DNA of 49,145 nt, taken from contig JAGBJI010000003.1 in assembly GCA_017934545.1 (NCBI GenBank), positions 1-49,145 on the forward strand, written 5' to 3'. The notes beneath the pieces are model-generated. The model searched no databases, was not told where the DNA came from, and saw only the letters and a program-made list of their open reading frames with translations. Origin of the DNA: Bacteroidales bacterium (GTDB lineage Bacteria; Bacteroidota; Bacteroidia; Bacteroidales; P3). Made by a program: the position numbers and the translations under genes. Shown piece by piece: positions 26,936 through 36,438 of this stretch (its first letter is position 1; each line of letters starts with the position of its first letter).

Positions 26936-27061
26936 TGTTTTCAGAAACCGTTTCAAAAAAACATATGTATTTGAAATAAAAAACATATGTTTTTTGATTA
27001 AAATTCATATGTTTTTTTGAAAAAATACATATGTTTTTTATTTTTCTTTTCTGAAAAGAAA
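26936..27061 (-). repeat. CATATG phased-palindrome element, copy 4 (inverted)
   Basis: CATATG at 26962, 26984, 27006 and 27028, each 22 bp apart. On the minus strand the spacers read as in copy 5. The arm TTTTCTGAAAAG ends 4 bp from the stop of the convergent serpin-like gene. With the terminator and the B module this accounts for the gap 26704-27064. Confidence 0.9.
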
Positions 27062-27064
27062 TTT

Positions 27065-28120
27065 TTAAGGCATGGCAAAGATGCCGGCAAACATTATAAA
27101 GTTTGAACTTTTGCCTCTTACGATAAACAAAAACGGAGAATTGTATTTCAACGGTGCGGATTGGTTGTTCTGCATTATATTGTTGGCGGCATTAACCGTG
27201 AGTTGTTCGGACAATTCCGTCATATCTGCATTGGTAACGGCAAACTGTGTGATGACATTCAGACGTTTAGGAAAATTGACCGTTGAATCTTCCGTGCTGA
27301 AAGACGGCATAACCAGATTGCGTACAGTATCGTTTATCTCAAACAACGGCAACGATACCTTGACTTTGCGTTCCTGCATGGCATTGATAAGGGTCAGATA
27401 TTTTTCTTCGTCAAAGTCCGCCGTATAGTCCGCAATATTTTGTTCCAAAGGCTTGACCAACATCAGCATATAGTTTCCGTTGCCTACGGGTATCTCCGCT
27501 GCCTGTTCACGGGAGGAAATATACGTGCGTATTTCATCGCTTACGGTAAAAAAATTCAGCCTCGGCTTGCTGTTGTCCGAAGAAGTAAAAATATTGTCAA
27601 CGTCATCGGGTGCGGCATCTTTGTACATAAGTTTGATTTTCAACGTTTGCAAAACCGTCAAAAGAGAATCGCTGCTATCAACAACAGAACTTTTTATATC
27701 CATCAGTGAATCAATCTCTTTGACATTGTTTTGCAACGATTGCATTGCTATATTTAACTGCTGCGGATTCAAAAAAGTAAGGTTGTAATTGCTGCAATAC
27801 GCCCCGCTCCACGCTTGAAGCGAGGTGTCGCACATCACAGTGTTGACAAGATACAGCGGTGCAAAAGCCAAATTCCTGCAGGCAGTGTCCTGCACTGCAC
27901 GGGCAAGAGTTGTACACGCAAAATTGTTGCTTGCCTGAAACATTTTAATCTGTTGCAGCGAAAACTTTTCGGCGGGAGTTCCCACCATTGCAGACGGGGA
28001 AACGGATATGCTGTAAAGGTTGTCGCTCTTTTTGGTGCAACCCTGCACAATCAATACGGCAGAAAAAACTACCGCCATAATTATCTCAATTTTTTTCATT
28101 TTCAACATCATATTATTCAT
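27065..28120 (-). CDS. Divergent serpin-like lipoprotein
   Basis: 351 residues. A lipobox (LIVQGC) places a lipidated Cys near residue 28. Serpin-like features by eye: an early helix followed by ACRNLAFAPLYLVNTV (compare N-x-x-x-S-P-L in serpins), KVKVSLPLFEINDTV (strand 6B-like), and the C-terminal SPFLFIVRGKSSNFIMFAGIF, close to the serpin end PFLF-x-I-R-x5-LF-x-G. The usual hinge (E-E-G-T-x-A) is not recognisable; the loop region reads TVNAANNIMQNNQS. It is shorter than a typical serpin by about 30-40 residues. It may be a degenerate or non-inhibitory serpin. An alternative is an unrelated lipoprotein with chance similarity. Confidence 0.6.
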   Translation of the reverse strand: MNNMMLKMKKIEIIMAVVFSAVLIVQGCTKKSDNLYSISVSPSAMVGTPAEKFSLQQIKMFQASNNFACTTLARAVQDTACRNLAFAPLYLVNTVMCDTSLQAWSGAYCSNYNLTFLNPQQLNIAMQSLQNNVKEIDSLMDIKSSVVDSSDSLLTVLQTLKIKLMYKDAAPDDVDNIFTSSDNSKPRLNFFTVSDEIRTYISSREQAAEIPVGNGNYMLMLVKPLEQNIADYTADFDEEKYLTLINAMQERKVKVSLPLFEINDTVRNLVMPSFSTEDSTVNFPKRLNVITQFAVTNADMTELSEQLTVNAANNIMQNNQSAPLKYNSPFLFIVRGKSSNFIMFAGIFAMP

Positions 28121-28150
28121 TTAAATAACGCATTTTTATGGAAAAAAGTT

Positions 28151-28158
28151 TAATTTTG
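28151..28158 (+). promoter_or_regulatory. Candidate recX promoter (-7 box)
   Basis: TAATTTTG fits TAnnTTTG, 17 bp before the start codon. No clear -33 box. Confidence 0.4.
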
Positions 28159-28175
28159 CAAAAAAATATATTTAT

Positions 28176-28649
28176 ATGGCGACGAAACAATTGAAGTCAA
28201 GACAAGAAGGATTGGAGTATGCACGGACATATTGTGCCAAACAGGAGAAATGCCGCAAGGAAGTAAGGGACAAACTTGTCAAACAAGGCCTTGCCAAAGA
28301 GGATGCCGTTTGGGTTGCAGAGCAATTGGTAAAAGAAAACTATATAAATGAACAACGTTATGCCGACCTTTATGTACAAAGCAAGATAAATCAAAACAGA
28401 TGGGGTCGGATAAAAATAAAACGCATGCTATTGTCAATGGGCATACCTGTTGATTGTATCAACAAAGCCTGCTCAAAAATTGACGAACAACAATACAAAA
28501 AAGTATTGGAATACCTTTTCACCCGCAAACTGTCGTCTTTGAAAGTTGAAGATGACTATCAAAGAAAATACAGATTAAGATATTTCCTGTCCTCACACGG
28601 ATTTGAGAACGATTTAATAGAAGAAGTTTTCAGCGAAAATTATATATAG
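28176..28649 (+). CDS. recX: Regulatory protein RecX
   Basis: 157 residues, nearly all helical, with the RecX three-helix repeats: ALEYARTYCAKQEKCRKEVRDKL-like first repeat, VAEQLVKENYINEQRYADLYV, and RIKIKRMLLSMGIP in the second. RecX caps or modulates RecA filaments. recA is not adjacent. Its 3' end converges with the small lipoprotein gene 7 bp away, with a weak hairpin (AGTTCTT/AAGAACT) across the junction. Confidence 0.85.
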   Translation: MATKQLKSRQEGLEYARTYCAKQEKCRKEVRDKLVKQGLAKEDAVWVAEQLVKENYINEQRYADLYVQSKINQNRWGRIKIKRMLLSMGIPVDCINKACSKIDEQQYKKVLEYLFTRKLSSLKVEDDYQRKYRLRYFLSSHGFENDLIEEVFSENYI

Positions 28650-28656
28650 TTCTTTT

Positions 28657-29013
28657 TTATTGTATAAGAACTTCTTTCTTTACAACTTTTCCCTCCTGCA
28701 ATCTGACAGTGGACAATCCCGTTTTCTCGTAAGGAGCCGAACCGTACGACACATTGATGTCCAATATTGCCTCATGGTCAAAAATAAAATGAGCCTCACC
28801 GTTGTTGTCCGACACGCCTTCCCTTCTGACCGTACCTGCATCTTTTCCTATTTTGATTGTAGCACCCGAAACTCTGGCTCCGTTTGCAGCCGGGTCGGTA
28901 ACTATTACAGTAAGACCGCATCCGTCAATATCATCATTGCAAGAATTGAAACATGCAATCACACATGTGCAGAACAGAACGGCAATAAATTTTGTTAAAA
29001 TATTCCTTTTCAT
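28657..29013 (-). CDS. Small lipoprotein with carboxypeptidase-regulatory-like beta-sandwich
   Basis: Started at 29013 (MKRNILTKFIAVLF...), because the upstream in-frame ATG at 29064 would put 17 polar residues before the signal peptide. 118 residues. The lipobox ends FNSC near residue 25. The rest reads as one beta-sandwich of the carboxypeptidase-regulatory/Ig type (GARVSGATIKIG ... GVSDNNGEAHFIF ... VRLQEGKVVKKEVLI). Function unknown. Confidence 0.65.
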   Translation of the reverse strand: MKRNILTKFIAVLFCTCVIACFNSCNDDIDGCGLTVIVTDPAANGARVSGATIKIGKDAGTVRREGVSDNNGEAHFIFDHEAILDINVSYGSAPYEKTGLSTVRLQEGKVVKKEVLIQ

Positions 29014-29097
29014 ATCAATTTTTTTATTACTTTTGCAAAAGTTAAATGATTTTATTGCAACCATTTTGCAAAACTAATAAAAAATTAACAACTAACA

Positions 29098-29790
29098 ATG
29101 AAAAAAATAACAATATTTGCCTTTGCTGCAATAATTTTTTCTTTTTTTGCATCGGCAAAATCACATCAAACAACATCAAACACACCTAACAGTATGGACA
29201 AAGAAAAACAGACAAGGGTTATTATTTCAACACCTTACGGTGAAATGACAATAGTTTTGTTTAACGAAACACCGCAGCACCGTGACAATTTCATCAAAAT
29301 AGTTAATGACGGAGTTTTGGACTCAACTCTTTTTCACAGAGTGATTAAAGGTTTTATGATTCAGGGCGGCGACCCGAACAGCAAACATGCCGCAAAAGGC
29401 GAAATGTTGGGCATGGGGGATTTGAATTACAAAGTACCTGCCGAATTCAGTGAAAACATTATCCACAGAAAAGGGGCATTGGCTGCAGCAAGAGATATGA
29501 ACCCTCAAAAAGCTTCTTCTGCCTGCCAATTTTACATCTGTCAGGGCAAAGTTTATTCCGCATCGGAGTTGAACCAACTGGAAAGACGTATGGGCAAAAG
29601 ATTTTCCGACCTTCAACGCAAGGTGTATACAACCGAGGGCGGAGTACCTTTCTTGGACGGGGATTACACCGTATTCGGACAAGTTGAGAAAGGATTGGAA
29701 GTAATTGATAAGATTGCCGCCGTACAAACTGACAAAAACGACAGACCTTTGGAAGATATACGTATGAGTGTAAAAATTATTGACAAGTAA
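29098..29790 (+). CDS. Exported cyclophilin-type peptidyl-prolyl isomerase
   Basis: 230 residues with a signal peptide (residues 1-20). The cyclophilin fold shows TPQHRDNFIKIV, FHRVIKGFMIQGGDP (active-site R and Q) and SACQFYIC. The insertion around residues 150-185 (SELNQLERRMGKRFSDLQRK) is typical of Bacteroidetes members. It helps fold periplasmic proteins. pheS starts 13 bp after its stop. Confidence 0.93.
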   Translation: MKKITIFAFAAIIFSFFASAKSHQTTSNTPNSMDKEKQTRVIISTPYGEMTIVLFNETPQHRDNFIKIVNDGVLDSTLFHRVIKGFMIQGGDPNSKHAAKGEMLGMGDLNYKVPAEFSENIIHRKGALAAARDMNPQKASSACQFYICQGKVYSASELNQLERRMGKRFSDLQRKVYTTEGGVPFLDGDYTVFGQVEKGLEVIDKIAAVQTDKNDRPLEDIRMSVKIIDK

Positions 29791-29803
29791 ATCTCACCGT
29801 GCT

Positions 29804-30835
29804 ATGATTAAAGATATAATAACCAAATCAATAGAAGAAGTAAAACAAATTCAGGCTTCCACCGCCGAAGACATAGAAAAGATACGTATACGCTATTTAG
29901 GCAAAAAGGGACTGATGAACGATTTGTTCGCCCAATTCAAAGAAGTTCCTAATGAACACAGAAAAGAAATAGGAATATTATTGAACGAACTTAAAGGCAC
30001 CATTCAGTCCAAATTGGAAGAATTAAAAGACAAAACCACTGCCGTTTCGGATAACAACAAACCGCAGGAAGATTTGACCAAGCCTGCAAATCTTTTGTCT
30101 TTGGGCAGCATACACCCTTTGACTGCCGTACGCAAAGAAATAATAGACATATTCTCAAGATTGGGCTTTACAGTTGAAGAAGGTCCGGAAATAGAGGACG
30201 ATTGGCATGTTTTCTCCGCCCTTAACTTCCCGCAGGAACATCCTGCAAGGGATATGCAAGACACATTCTTCATAGAAACAAACAAAGAAAACAATGTACT
30301 TTTGCGTACCCACACTTCTTCAGTGCAGGTAAGGACGATGGAAAAACAAAAACCGCCTATCCGTATGATAGCTCCGGGAAGAGTGTTCCGCAACGAAGCA
30401 ATCTCTGCACGCGCCCACTGTATGTTTCATCAGGTTGAAGGATTGTATATAGACAAAAACATAAGTTTTGCAGACCTAAAACAAACGTTGCTTTATTTCG
30501 TAAAAGAAATGTTCGGCAGTGACACGCAGATACGTTTGCGTCCTTCTTATTTCCCGTTCACAGAACCGAGTGCCGAAATGGATATATCGTGTACTATATG
30601 CAAAGGTACGGGCTGCAACATATGCAAAGGCACAGGCTGGTTGGAGATATTGGGTTGCGGAATGGTAGACCCTAATGTATTGGAAGCCTCTGGGATAGAC
30701 AGCAACGTATATTCAGGATTTGCTTTCGGCATGGGAATAGAACGTATAGCCATGTTGAAATATGACGTTAAGGATTTAAGACAATATTTTGAGAACGACA
30801 TAAGGTTTTTAAACCAATTCTCTTCCGCACTGTAA
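29804..30835 (+). CDS. pheS: Phenylalanine-tRNA ligase alpha subunit
   Basis: 343 residues from the ATG at 29804; an earlier in-frame Met at 29780 overlaps the cyclophilin gene and adds eight residues not seen in the family. The N-terminal coiled coil is followed by the class II core: GPEIEDDWHVF, HTSSVQVR, FHQVEGLYID, and the final GIERIAMLKY. A Cys-rich insert (CTICKGTGCNICKGTGW, from about residue 263) is normal for Bacteroidetes PheS. pheT is not adjacent. The stop shares a base with folB (TAATG). Confidence 0.97.
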   Translation: MIKDIITKSIEEVKQIQASTAEDIEKIRIRYLGKKGLMNDLFAQFKEVPNEHRKEIGILLNELKGTIQSKLEELKDKTTAVSDNNKPQEDLTKPANLLSLGSIHPLTAVRKEIIDIFSRLGFTVEEGPEIEDDWHVFSALNFPQEHPARDMQDTFFIETNKENNVLLRTHTSSVQVRTMEKQKPPIRMIAPGRVFRNEAISARAHCMFHQVEGLYIDKNISFADLKQTLLYFVKEMFGSDTQIRLRPSYFPFTEPSAEMDISCTICKGTGCNICKGTGWLEILGCGMVDPNVLEASGIDSNVYSGFAFGMGIERIAMLKYDVKDLRQYFENDIRFLNQFSSAL

Positions 30836-31182
30836 TGAGTACCATTTCTATTGAGAACATGCGTTTCTATGCTTATCACGGTTGTTTTGAGCAGGAACGC
30901 AGGATAGGGACGGAATTTGCCGTAAGTATTTGGTTTGATACCGACACTGAAAAAGCCGAAGTGTCGGACAAGGTAGAAGACACCGTTGATTATTCAAAGG
31001 TTTATCAGGTTGTAAACAAACAAATGCAAACACCGTCGCATATTTTGGAGCATGTAGGCCGCAGAATAATGAATGCGGTGTCGCAAAGTTTTCCTTCTGT
31101 ATATAATATTAAGGTAAAGATTTCAAAACTTAACCCTCCTGTCGGCGGGCAGATGGATAACGTGAGCGTATTTTTAAGTTAA
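30835..31182 (+). CDS. folB: Dihydroneopterin aldolase
   Basis: 115 residues. It opens with ISIENMRFYAYHGCFEQERRIG-type sequence (seen in parts: FYAYHGCFEQE with the active-site Tyr and Glu) and contains DTVDYSKVYQVV and LEHVGRRIM, both family signatures; the terminal segment has the conserved Lys in KISKLNPPVGG. It makes 6-hydroxymethyl-dihydropterin in folate synthesis. It is translationally coupled to pheS through a 1-base overlap. Confidence 0.95.
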   Translation: MSTISIENMRFYAYHGCFEQERRIGTEFAVSIWFDTDTEKAEVSDKVEDTVDYSKVYQVVNKQMQTPSHILEHVGRRIMNAVSQSFPSVYNIKVKISKLNPPVGGQMDNVSVFLS

Positions 31183-31199
31183 ACTATTGTTTTATCATT

Positions 31200-33368
31200 A
31201 TGAAACTGAAAACTTTTGCGGTAATACTTTTGTCATTGTTACCGTCCGTCGCTTTTTCACAAGATTTTGAAGGCGACGGTTCAGATTTAAATCCTTATAA
31301 AATCAATAATGCAGAAGATTTGGCAACGTTAGCCAAGTATGTAAACGGTGACGGCGTCAAAAAAAAATCTTTTGAAGGCAGTACGTTCATACTTACTAAT
31401 AACATAGTCTTACCTGACGCTTCTGCAAAGTCAAGCAATTTTACACGTATAGGAAAATCTTCATCATATTCCTTTAAAGGAAAATTTGACGGCAACAACA
31501 AAACCATCTCAAATCTCACTTTATATGTTGAAGGTAAGAAATCATCATATGATTATAACGGATTGTTCGGATGTATTACCTCCGAAGGAAAAGTATACGG
31601 CTTGAAAATGAAGACAGTACGTATTACCGTTACTACTAATGGAAAATATATAGGTGCCATTGCAGGAAGTATTGAAGGTTCGGCGTCGATTTACAACTGT
31701 ACAGTAGAAGATGTAATTATAGAAGCTCCGCAGTGTAACGGAGTAGGCGGCATTACAGGTAATATTGAATCATCATGTACGGTAACAAACTGTGAAGTAA
31801 AAGATGCTTTGCTTACAGGCAGCGACCATATAGGCGGAGTTGCGGGCAATGTGTCCGGCAAAAATATAACAGAAAATACATCTACTGACGTTATAGCATA
31901 TTCCAAGGAAAATACAAGGAATTTGGGCGAAATTGCAGGGACTTCCAATCAATATACATACATGACTGACAACAAAATAAAGAAGACCGTACCGATTTTA
32001 CACCTATATACAGACTATTGGAACTTTATCGGAAATTTTTCAGACAAGGAAACAATTCCGATGAATACTTTTGAAAATAATACCGATGATGTTTTGACGG
32101 GATTTGGTGATGAAAAAATTGTAAACATACATGAAATAGTTGCAATGACATTTGATTACGGCAAGGACGGAGCAACTGCCGAACAACAATCATTATTCAA
32201 TCAATGGTCTTCTGACTTCTTATATATAGACGATAATTCGCCTTTAACATATGCCAACGGCATAATGGCAGGTCCGCTTAAAGAAGGATGGAGTACCAAA
32301 CCCGCACAATTCAGCAAGTCGTCCGAATTGTATAAGGAAAAACTTAACGATAAAGGTTGCATATTCTGGAAACAAGGGGAAAATGTTAACACTTCATCTG
32401 TTTACGATATAGGTACTATATATAATTATGGTACACCAAACACAGACGACGGCAATACATCAAACACGGCTTTGTGGTTTGCGTTATCAAATCCTTTCAA
32501 TGAATCAATATCTACCGATATTTTGTTAAGTAAACTCAACAACGTTCAAGGCAAAAACCTTACTTATGTTTTCGGAAATGAGGAATGGATTACAGGACCG
32601 CAATACATAGCACCCGGACAAGGCTTTATGGTTGCATGTACTGACGGAACTAACTACATAAGCGGGCAACTTGTAAAGACAAACAGCGGGGAAAATATTA
32701 TTAAAAGCAAAGAAATCCTCACTGTATCGCACAGTGAAGAAAATAGGTTTGCCTCTGCGTCGGTTGCAATGAATGAAAAAGCCGCAAATAATTTTGATCC
32801 ATTTGACGGATATGCGATGTTAAATTACGGCAATACGCATACCGTGCAACTGTATTTCCCTATACAAGACAAAGAAATTGCACGCAATGTCTTTGCTTCC
32901 CTGCCTTACACTACCAAACTGAATATCCACAATGACGGAGAATATAAAAACGATTGTATGCTTTCGTTCAATATCAAAGATACAGCAACCGACATTTTCA
33001 TCTTCTTCGTTGACAAAGTCAAACAACAATCTTTCCTTATTTCTGCCGACACTTCGTTCTGTGTAGAAGCAGAACCGGGAGAGAATGAAGGCAAATACGA
33101 AATATTTTTCACAAACAGTAATGCACTACTTCCTGCACAATCTCTACCAGATGTCAGCATATGGTCGCACGGCAACACTGTAAATATTTCGGCAGACAAT
33201 ATCTTGTCGTGCAGTGTGTACACACTTATGGGAACGGAAACTGCAATTGATTTAAATCCTGCGGACAATCATTTAGATAAATATTCGTTTAACTTGGACA
33301 AAGGATTCTATGTAATCAAAGTGAGCACTACGCAAGGCGATTATGTACAGAAAGTAATAATACCGTAA
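31200..33368 (+). CDS. GLUG-repeat secreted protein with T9SS-like C terminus
   Basis: 722 residues: signal peptide (ending FSQ), then GDGSDLNPYKINNAEDLATL, the usual opening of GLUG-motif beta-helix proteins. Several GLUG-type repeats follow (YNGLFGCI; GAIAGSIEGSASIYNC; GGITGNIESSCTVTNC; HIGGVAGNVSG) up to about residue 235. The second half is unfamiliar and ends in a sorting-domain-like module (CSVYTLMGTET ... LDKGFYVIKVSTTQGDYVQKVII). Probably surface-exposed, with a binding or adhesion role by analogy. Confidence 0.75.
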   Translation: MKLKTFAVILLSLLPSVAFSQDFEGDGSDLNPYKINNAEDLATLAKYVNGDGVKKKSFEGSTFILTNNIVLPDASAKSSNFTRIGKSSSYSFKGKFDGNNKTISNLTLYVEGKKSSYDYNGLFGCITSEGKVYGLKMKTVRITVTTNGKYIGAIAGSIEGSASIYNCTVEDVIIEAPQCNGVGGITGNIESSCTVTNCEVKDALLTGSDHIGGVAGNVSGKNITENTSTDVIAYSKENTRNLGEIAGTSNQYTYMTDNKIKKTVPILHLYTDYWNFIGNFSDKETIPMNTFENNTDDVLTGFGDEKIVNIHEIVAMTFDYGKDGATAEQQSLFNQWSSDFLYIDDNSPLTYANGIMAGPLKEGWSTKPAQFSKSSELYKEKLNDKGCIFWKQGENVNTSSVYDIGTIYNYGTPNTDDGNTSNTALWFALSNPFNESISTDILLSKLNNVQGKNLTYVFGNEEWITGPQYIAPGQGFMVACTDGTNYISGQLVKTNSGENIIKSKEILTVSHSEENRFASASVAMNEKAANNFDPFDGYAMLNYGNTHTVQLYFPIQDKEIARNVFASLPYTTKLNIHNDGEYKNDCMLSFNIKDTATDIFIFFVDKVKQQSFLISADTSFCVEAEPGENEGKYEIFFTNSNALLPAQSLPDVSIWSHGNTVNISADNILSCSVYTLMGTETAIDLNPADNHLDKYSFNLDKGFYVIKVSTTQGDYVQKVIIP

Positions 33369-33427
33369 CGGAGCAAAATCAACACAAAACTGATAACAAC
33401 CTTTGCTAAACTAAAAACAACGAAACA

Positions 33428-33464
33428 AAAAACGGAGCATTTCTTTATTGAATGCTCCGTTTTT
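33428..33464. terminator. Bidirectional terminator between GLUG protein and tsf
   Basis: A 14-bp stem (AAAAACGGAGCATT with AATGCTCCGTTTTT) and a 9-nt loop between convergent genes; T-runs on both strands. Confidence 0.88.
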
Positions 33465-33482
33465 GATTTATAGAAACAGATG

Positions 33483-34478
33483 TTATGCTCCTAATTCCAA
33501 TCTTGCGAATGCAGTAACTGCAAGGTCTGCGTTTTCGCTTTGAAGATATTCGGCAACTGTTTTCTTATTGTCAATGAAATATTCCTGTGACAACAGAGTG
33601 CTTTCTTTAAAGAATTTCTCCAATCTGCCTTTGGCAATATTCTGAATCATATTCTCATTAAGATTTGCACGCTTTTCTTCGGAAACCGTTGCAATTATCT
33701 CTTTAGCTTTAGCAACATCTTCGGCAGTAATCCATCCTTTTGCCATATTGCTTTCCATATGGTCTTCACTGTCAACGTGTGCAGGATTGATTCCAGCCTT
33801 CTTCAATGCAGCTTCAACAGCTCTTTCAATTTGTTCCTGTTTAGTTTTCTCAATGTTAACTTTCATTTCGTTGTCTATAACCTCTTGAGGAACGTCTTCT
33901 TTAGTCAATGCCTCAGGTTTCATAGATACTATTTGGAAGTTAATATTCTTGCCGACTTCATCAAATCCCGTTTTGTTCAAACCTACAACGCATGCAGTAC
34001 GGTTGCCCGGGTGAATGTATGAATAAACGACAGGAGCTTCTATTGCTTTGTATGCCGAAAGAGTTATCTTCTCTCCGATTTTTGCCAACTGGTCTATAAC
34101 CAATGTTTCAACTTTAGTTCCGTTAACCTCCAACTGATTAACTTCTTCTATTGTCTTTGCTTTTGCATTTACTGCAGCATCCATAACGCTTTGTACAAAT
34201 GCAATGAAATCTTGGTTATTAGCAACGAAATCCGTTTCGCAGTTTATCATAACTACTGCACCGAATGTTTTGTCAGCCGTAGTCTTTGCCAAAACAACGC
34301 CTTCGTTTGCTGCACGGTCGGCTCTTTTTACTGCAAGTTTCTGACCTTTTTCTCTCAAATAATCTATTGCTTTTTCAACATCACCGTCGCTTTCTATCAA
34401 GGCTTTTTTGCAATCCATGATACCTACTCCGGTACGTTTTCTCAAGTTGTTTATGTCCTGAACCGTTATGTTTGCCAT
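33483..34478 (-). CDS. tsf: Translation elongation factor Ts
   Basis: 331 residues. The N-terminal UBA-like domain includes LRKRTGVGIMDCKKAL, and the core shows INCETDFVANN. It is the nucleotide-exchange factor for EF-Tu. Longer than the E. coli form (283) by an insert around residues 210-300, as is usual in Bacteroidetes. It is last in the rplM-rpsI-rpsB-tsf run, 39 bp after rpsB. Confidence 0.98.
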   Translation of the reverse strand: MANITVQDINNLRKRTGVGIMDCKKALIESDGDVEKAIDYLREKGQKLAVKRADRAANEGVVLAKTTADKTFGAVVMINCETDFVANNQDFIAFVQSVMDAAVNAKAKTIEEVNQLEVNGTKVETLVIDQLAKIGEKITLSAYKAIEAPVVYSYIHPGNRTACVVGLNKTGFDEVGKNINFQIVSMKPEALTKEDVPQEVIDNEMKVNIEKTKQEQIERAVEAALKKAGINPAHVDSEDHMESNMAKGWITAEDVAKAKEIIATVSEEKRANLNENMIQNIAKGRLEKFFKESTLLSQEYFIDNKKTVAEYLQSENADLAVTAFARLELGA

Positions 34479-34517
34479 AATTACTTATCTCCTTTAATTT
34501 TAAAATGATTATTTTCT

Positions 34518-35378
34518 TTATTGTTCGCTGTCAGAAGCTTTCTTTGCCACTGTTTTTCTAGGACGTCTTTCCGTTTTCTTTGCTTCGCCGTCTTCGGAAG
34601 TTCTTGCTCTTCTCGGACGTCTTGCTTTTTCTTCGTCAGATGCCTCGTTCAAAGAATCTTTTTCTCCTTTTGCTTCTTCCTGTGCTTCTTTGTCAAGTTT
34701 TCTTTCCTGCATACCCTGTTCTATTGCAGAACACATGTATTCAAGTATCAAAGCTATTGATTTGGAAGCATCGTCGTTGCCAGGGATAGGGAAATCTATC
34801 AAATCAGGGTTGCAATTGGTGTCAACGATAGCAAAAGTAGGTATGTTAAGTCTTCTTGCTTCGGAAACTGCTATATGTTCTTTGTTGATGTCAACGATAA
34901 ACAATGCAGAAGGCAATCTCTTCAAACCTGCTATTGAGCCGAGGTTTTTCTCCATCTTGGCTTTTTCACGGGTTATCTGCAAACGTTCGCGTTTGGAAAT
35001 CATATTGTTTTCTTTGGAAGACAAAAGTTTTTCCAATGAACCCATCTTGTTAACGGCTTTACGTATGGTTCCGAAGTTGGTAAGCATACCGCCCGGCCAA
35101 CGCTCTGTAACATAAGGCATGTTAACTTGTTTAACCGTGTTTGCAACAATATCTTTAGCTTGTTTTTTCGTTGCAACGAACAATATCTGTCTGCCTGATT
35201 TTGCGATTTGTTTCAACGCTGCAGCTGCTTCTTCAGCCTTTGCAGCCGTTTTGTACAAATCTATGATATGCATACCGTTGTGTTCCGTAAAGATATACGG
35301 AGCCATTTTTGGATTCCACTTTCTTTTCAAGTGTCCGAAGTGAACACCTGCATCCAACATTTTTTCGAATTCTAACAT
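34518..35378 (-). CDS. rpsB: Ribosomal protein S2
   Basis: 286 residues from the ATG at 35378 (MLEFEKMLDAGVHFGHL); the in-frame start 48 bp earlier is rejected because family members begin near this point. Conserved segments are KRKWNPKMAPYIFTE, VTERWPGGMLTNF and the DTNCNP loop. The C-terminal tail after residue 225 is a charged Lys/Arg/Glu-rich extension common in Bacteroidetes. Confidence 0.98.
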   Translation of the reverse strand: MLEFEKMLDAGVHFGHLKRKWNPKMAPYIFTEHNGMHIIDLYKTAAKAEEAAAALKQIAKSGRQILFVATKKQAKDIVANTVKQVNMPYVTERWPGGMLTNFGTIRKAVNKMGSLEKLLSSKENNMISKRERLQITREKAKMEKNLGSIAGLKRLPSALFIVDINKEHIAVSEARRLNIPTFAIVDTNCNPDLIDFPIPGNDDASKSIALILEYMCSAIEQGMQERKLDKEAQEEAKGEKDSLNEASDEEKARRPRRARTSEDGEAKKTERRPRKTVAKKASDSEQ

Positions 35379-35491
35379 TTCTTTGTTTTTTTGTTTACTT
35401 TCCTTTAACTTTTCAATTGAAATCAATCAACAAGTAGTTGCTTTTAAGGCAAATCTTGCTGATTTGGATACTAAACCCAATATATAATATC

Positions 35492-35881
35492 CTAACGTTT
35501 GCTGAATTGGAAACGTTTTCTTGCTTTCTTTTGTCCCGGTTTCTTTCTTTCAACCATACGGGCATCTCTGCGCAAAAGTCCTTTTGCTTTCAAAGCAGGA
35601 CGGTCTTCTGCATTGACTTCGCACAATGCTCTTGCTATTGCCATTCTCAATGCCTGTGCCTGTCCCGTTACTCCGCCGCCGTCAAGGTTGGCTTTAACGT
35701 CAAATTTACCTTCGGCTCCGATAGTTTCAAATGCCTGACGGACTATATACTGCAAAGGAGCGGTAGTAAAATATTCTTTATAATCCCTGCCGTTTACGGT
35801 GATAGTTCCGCTACCTGTTTTCATATATATTCTTGCTACGGCAGTCTTTCTTCTTCCTATTGTGTTTATTACGCCTTCCAT
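35492..35881 (-). CDS. rpsI: Ribosomal protein S9
   Basis: 129 residues. It opens [20 protein letters not shown] and ends [17 protein letters not shown], the Arg-terminated tail that reaches the P-site tRNA. It starts 2 bp after rplM. Confidence 0.98.
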   Translation of the reverse strand: MEGVINTIGRRKTAVARIYMKTGSGTITVNGRDYKEYFTTAPLQYIVRQAFETIGAEGKFDVKANLDGGGVTGQAQALRMAIARALCEVNAEDRPALKAKGLLRRDARMVERKKPGQKKARKRFQFSKR

Positions 35882-35883
35882 AA

Positions 35884-36342
35884 TTATCTTATTGTATCAA
35901 GGTTAACAACTTCCGGTTTAACTCCGTTATATTTACTGTAGTCCGGTCCTACAACTATCTTAAGATTTCTGTACAACTGCGCCCCCAATTTGTTTTTAGG
36001 CAACATACCTTTGATAGCATGCTCCAAAATTCTTTCAGGGAATTTTTCCATAAGAAGTTGAGGGTTGGAAAATCTTTGTCCTCCGGGGTAACCTGTGTGA
36101 CGTACGTACTGTTTGTCAGAATATTTTTTACCCGTAAATCTGACTTTTTCTGCATTGATGATTATAACGTTATCACCGCAATCCATATTAGGTGAAAAAG
36201 ACGGTTTGTGTTTTCCTCTCAATACATTGGCAACCTTTGTTGCCATACGGCCTACCACTTGATTTTCAGCATCAACAACTATCCATTTTTTTTCAATAGA
36301 ACCTTTTTTCAATGTCTGTGTTCTATAGCTTAATGTACTCAT
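35884..36342 (-). CDS. rplM: Ribosomal protein L13
   Basis: 152 residues with the L13 signatures [26 protein letters not shown]-like segment ([10 protein letters not shown]) and GMLPKNKLG. It is the first gene of the ribosomal run. Its leader of about 155 nt holds a strong two-tier hairpin, and a consensus promoter lies at 36506-36534. Confidence 0.98.
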   Translation of the reverse strand: MSTLSYRTQTLKKGSIEKKWIVVDAENQVVGRMATKVANVLRGKHKPSFSPNMDCGDNVIIINAEKVRFTGKKYSDKQYVRHTGYPGGQRFSNPQLLMEKFPERILEHAIKGMLPKNKLGAQLYRNLKIVVGPDYSKYNGVKPEVVNLDTIR

Positions 36343-36387
36343 GTTTTACTTAAATTGTTTACTTTCTCAAAAATAACTAAACTCAAC

Positions 36388-36438
36388 GATGTTTTTACGC
36401 AGCATTTCAAAGGCCAATAAGAAACGCTTAAAAACATC
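36388..36438 (-). ncRNA. Candidate cis-regulatory leader of rplM
   Basis: In the rplM leader, GAUGUUUUUA pairs perfectly with UAAAAACAUC (10 bp). Inside it, GCGUUUC pairs with GAAAUGC around a 12-nt loop, with an asymmetric internal bulge (UGCG side). A ribosomal-protein leader class for L13 in Bacteroidia has been described in the literature, as far as I recall; whether this RNA belongs to it needs a covariance-model search. L13 or S9 binding could give feedback control. Confidence 0.55.

Noticed and set aside
26732-26974. Short frame sharing a peptide (FNCGL-x-LHAKIQKITELT) with a frame at 42490-42684
   Set aside because: The shared peptide comes from the duplicated B module; the frames lack start context and run into CATATG repeats. 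Of the differences, only some are silent, so no clear coding selection.
29323-29727. 134-codon antisense frame over the cyclophilin gene
   Set aside because: A shadow of a strongly supported gene; no independent evidence.
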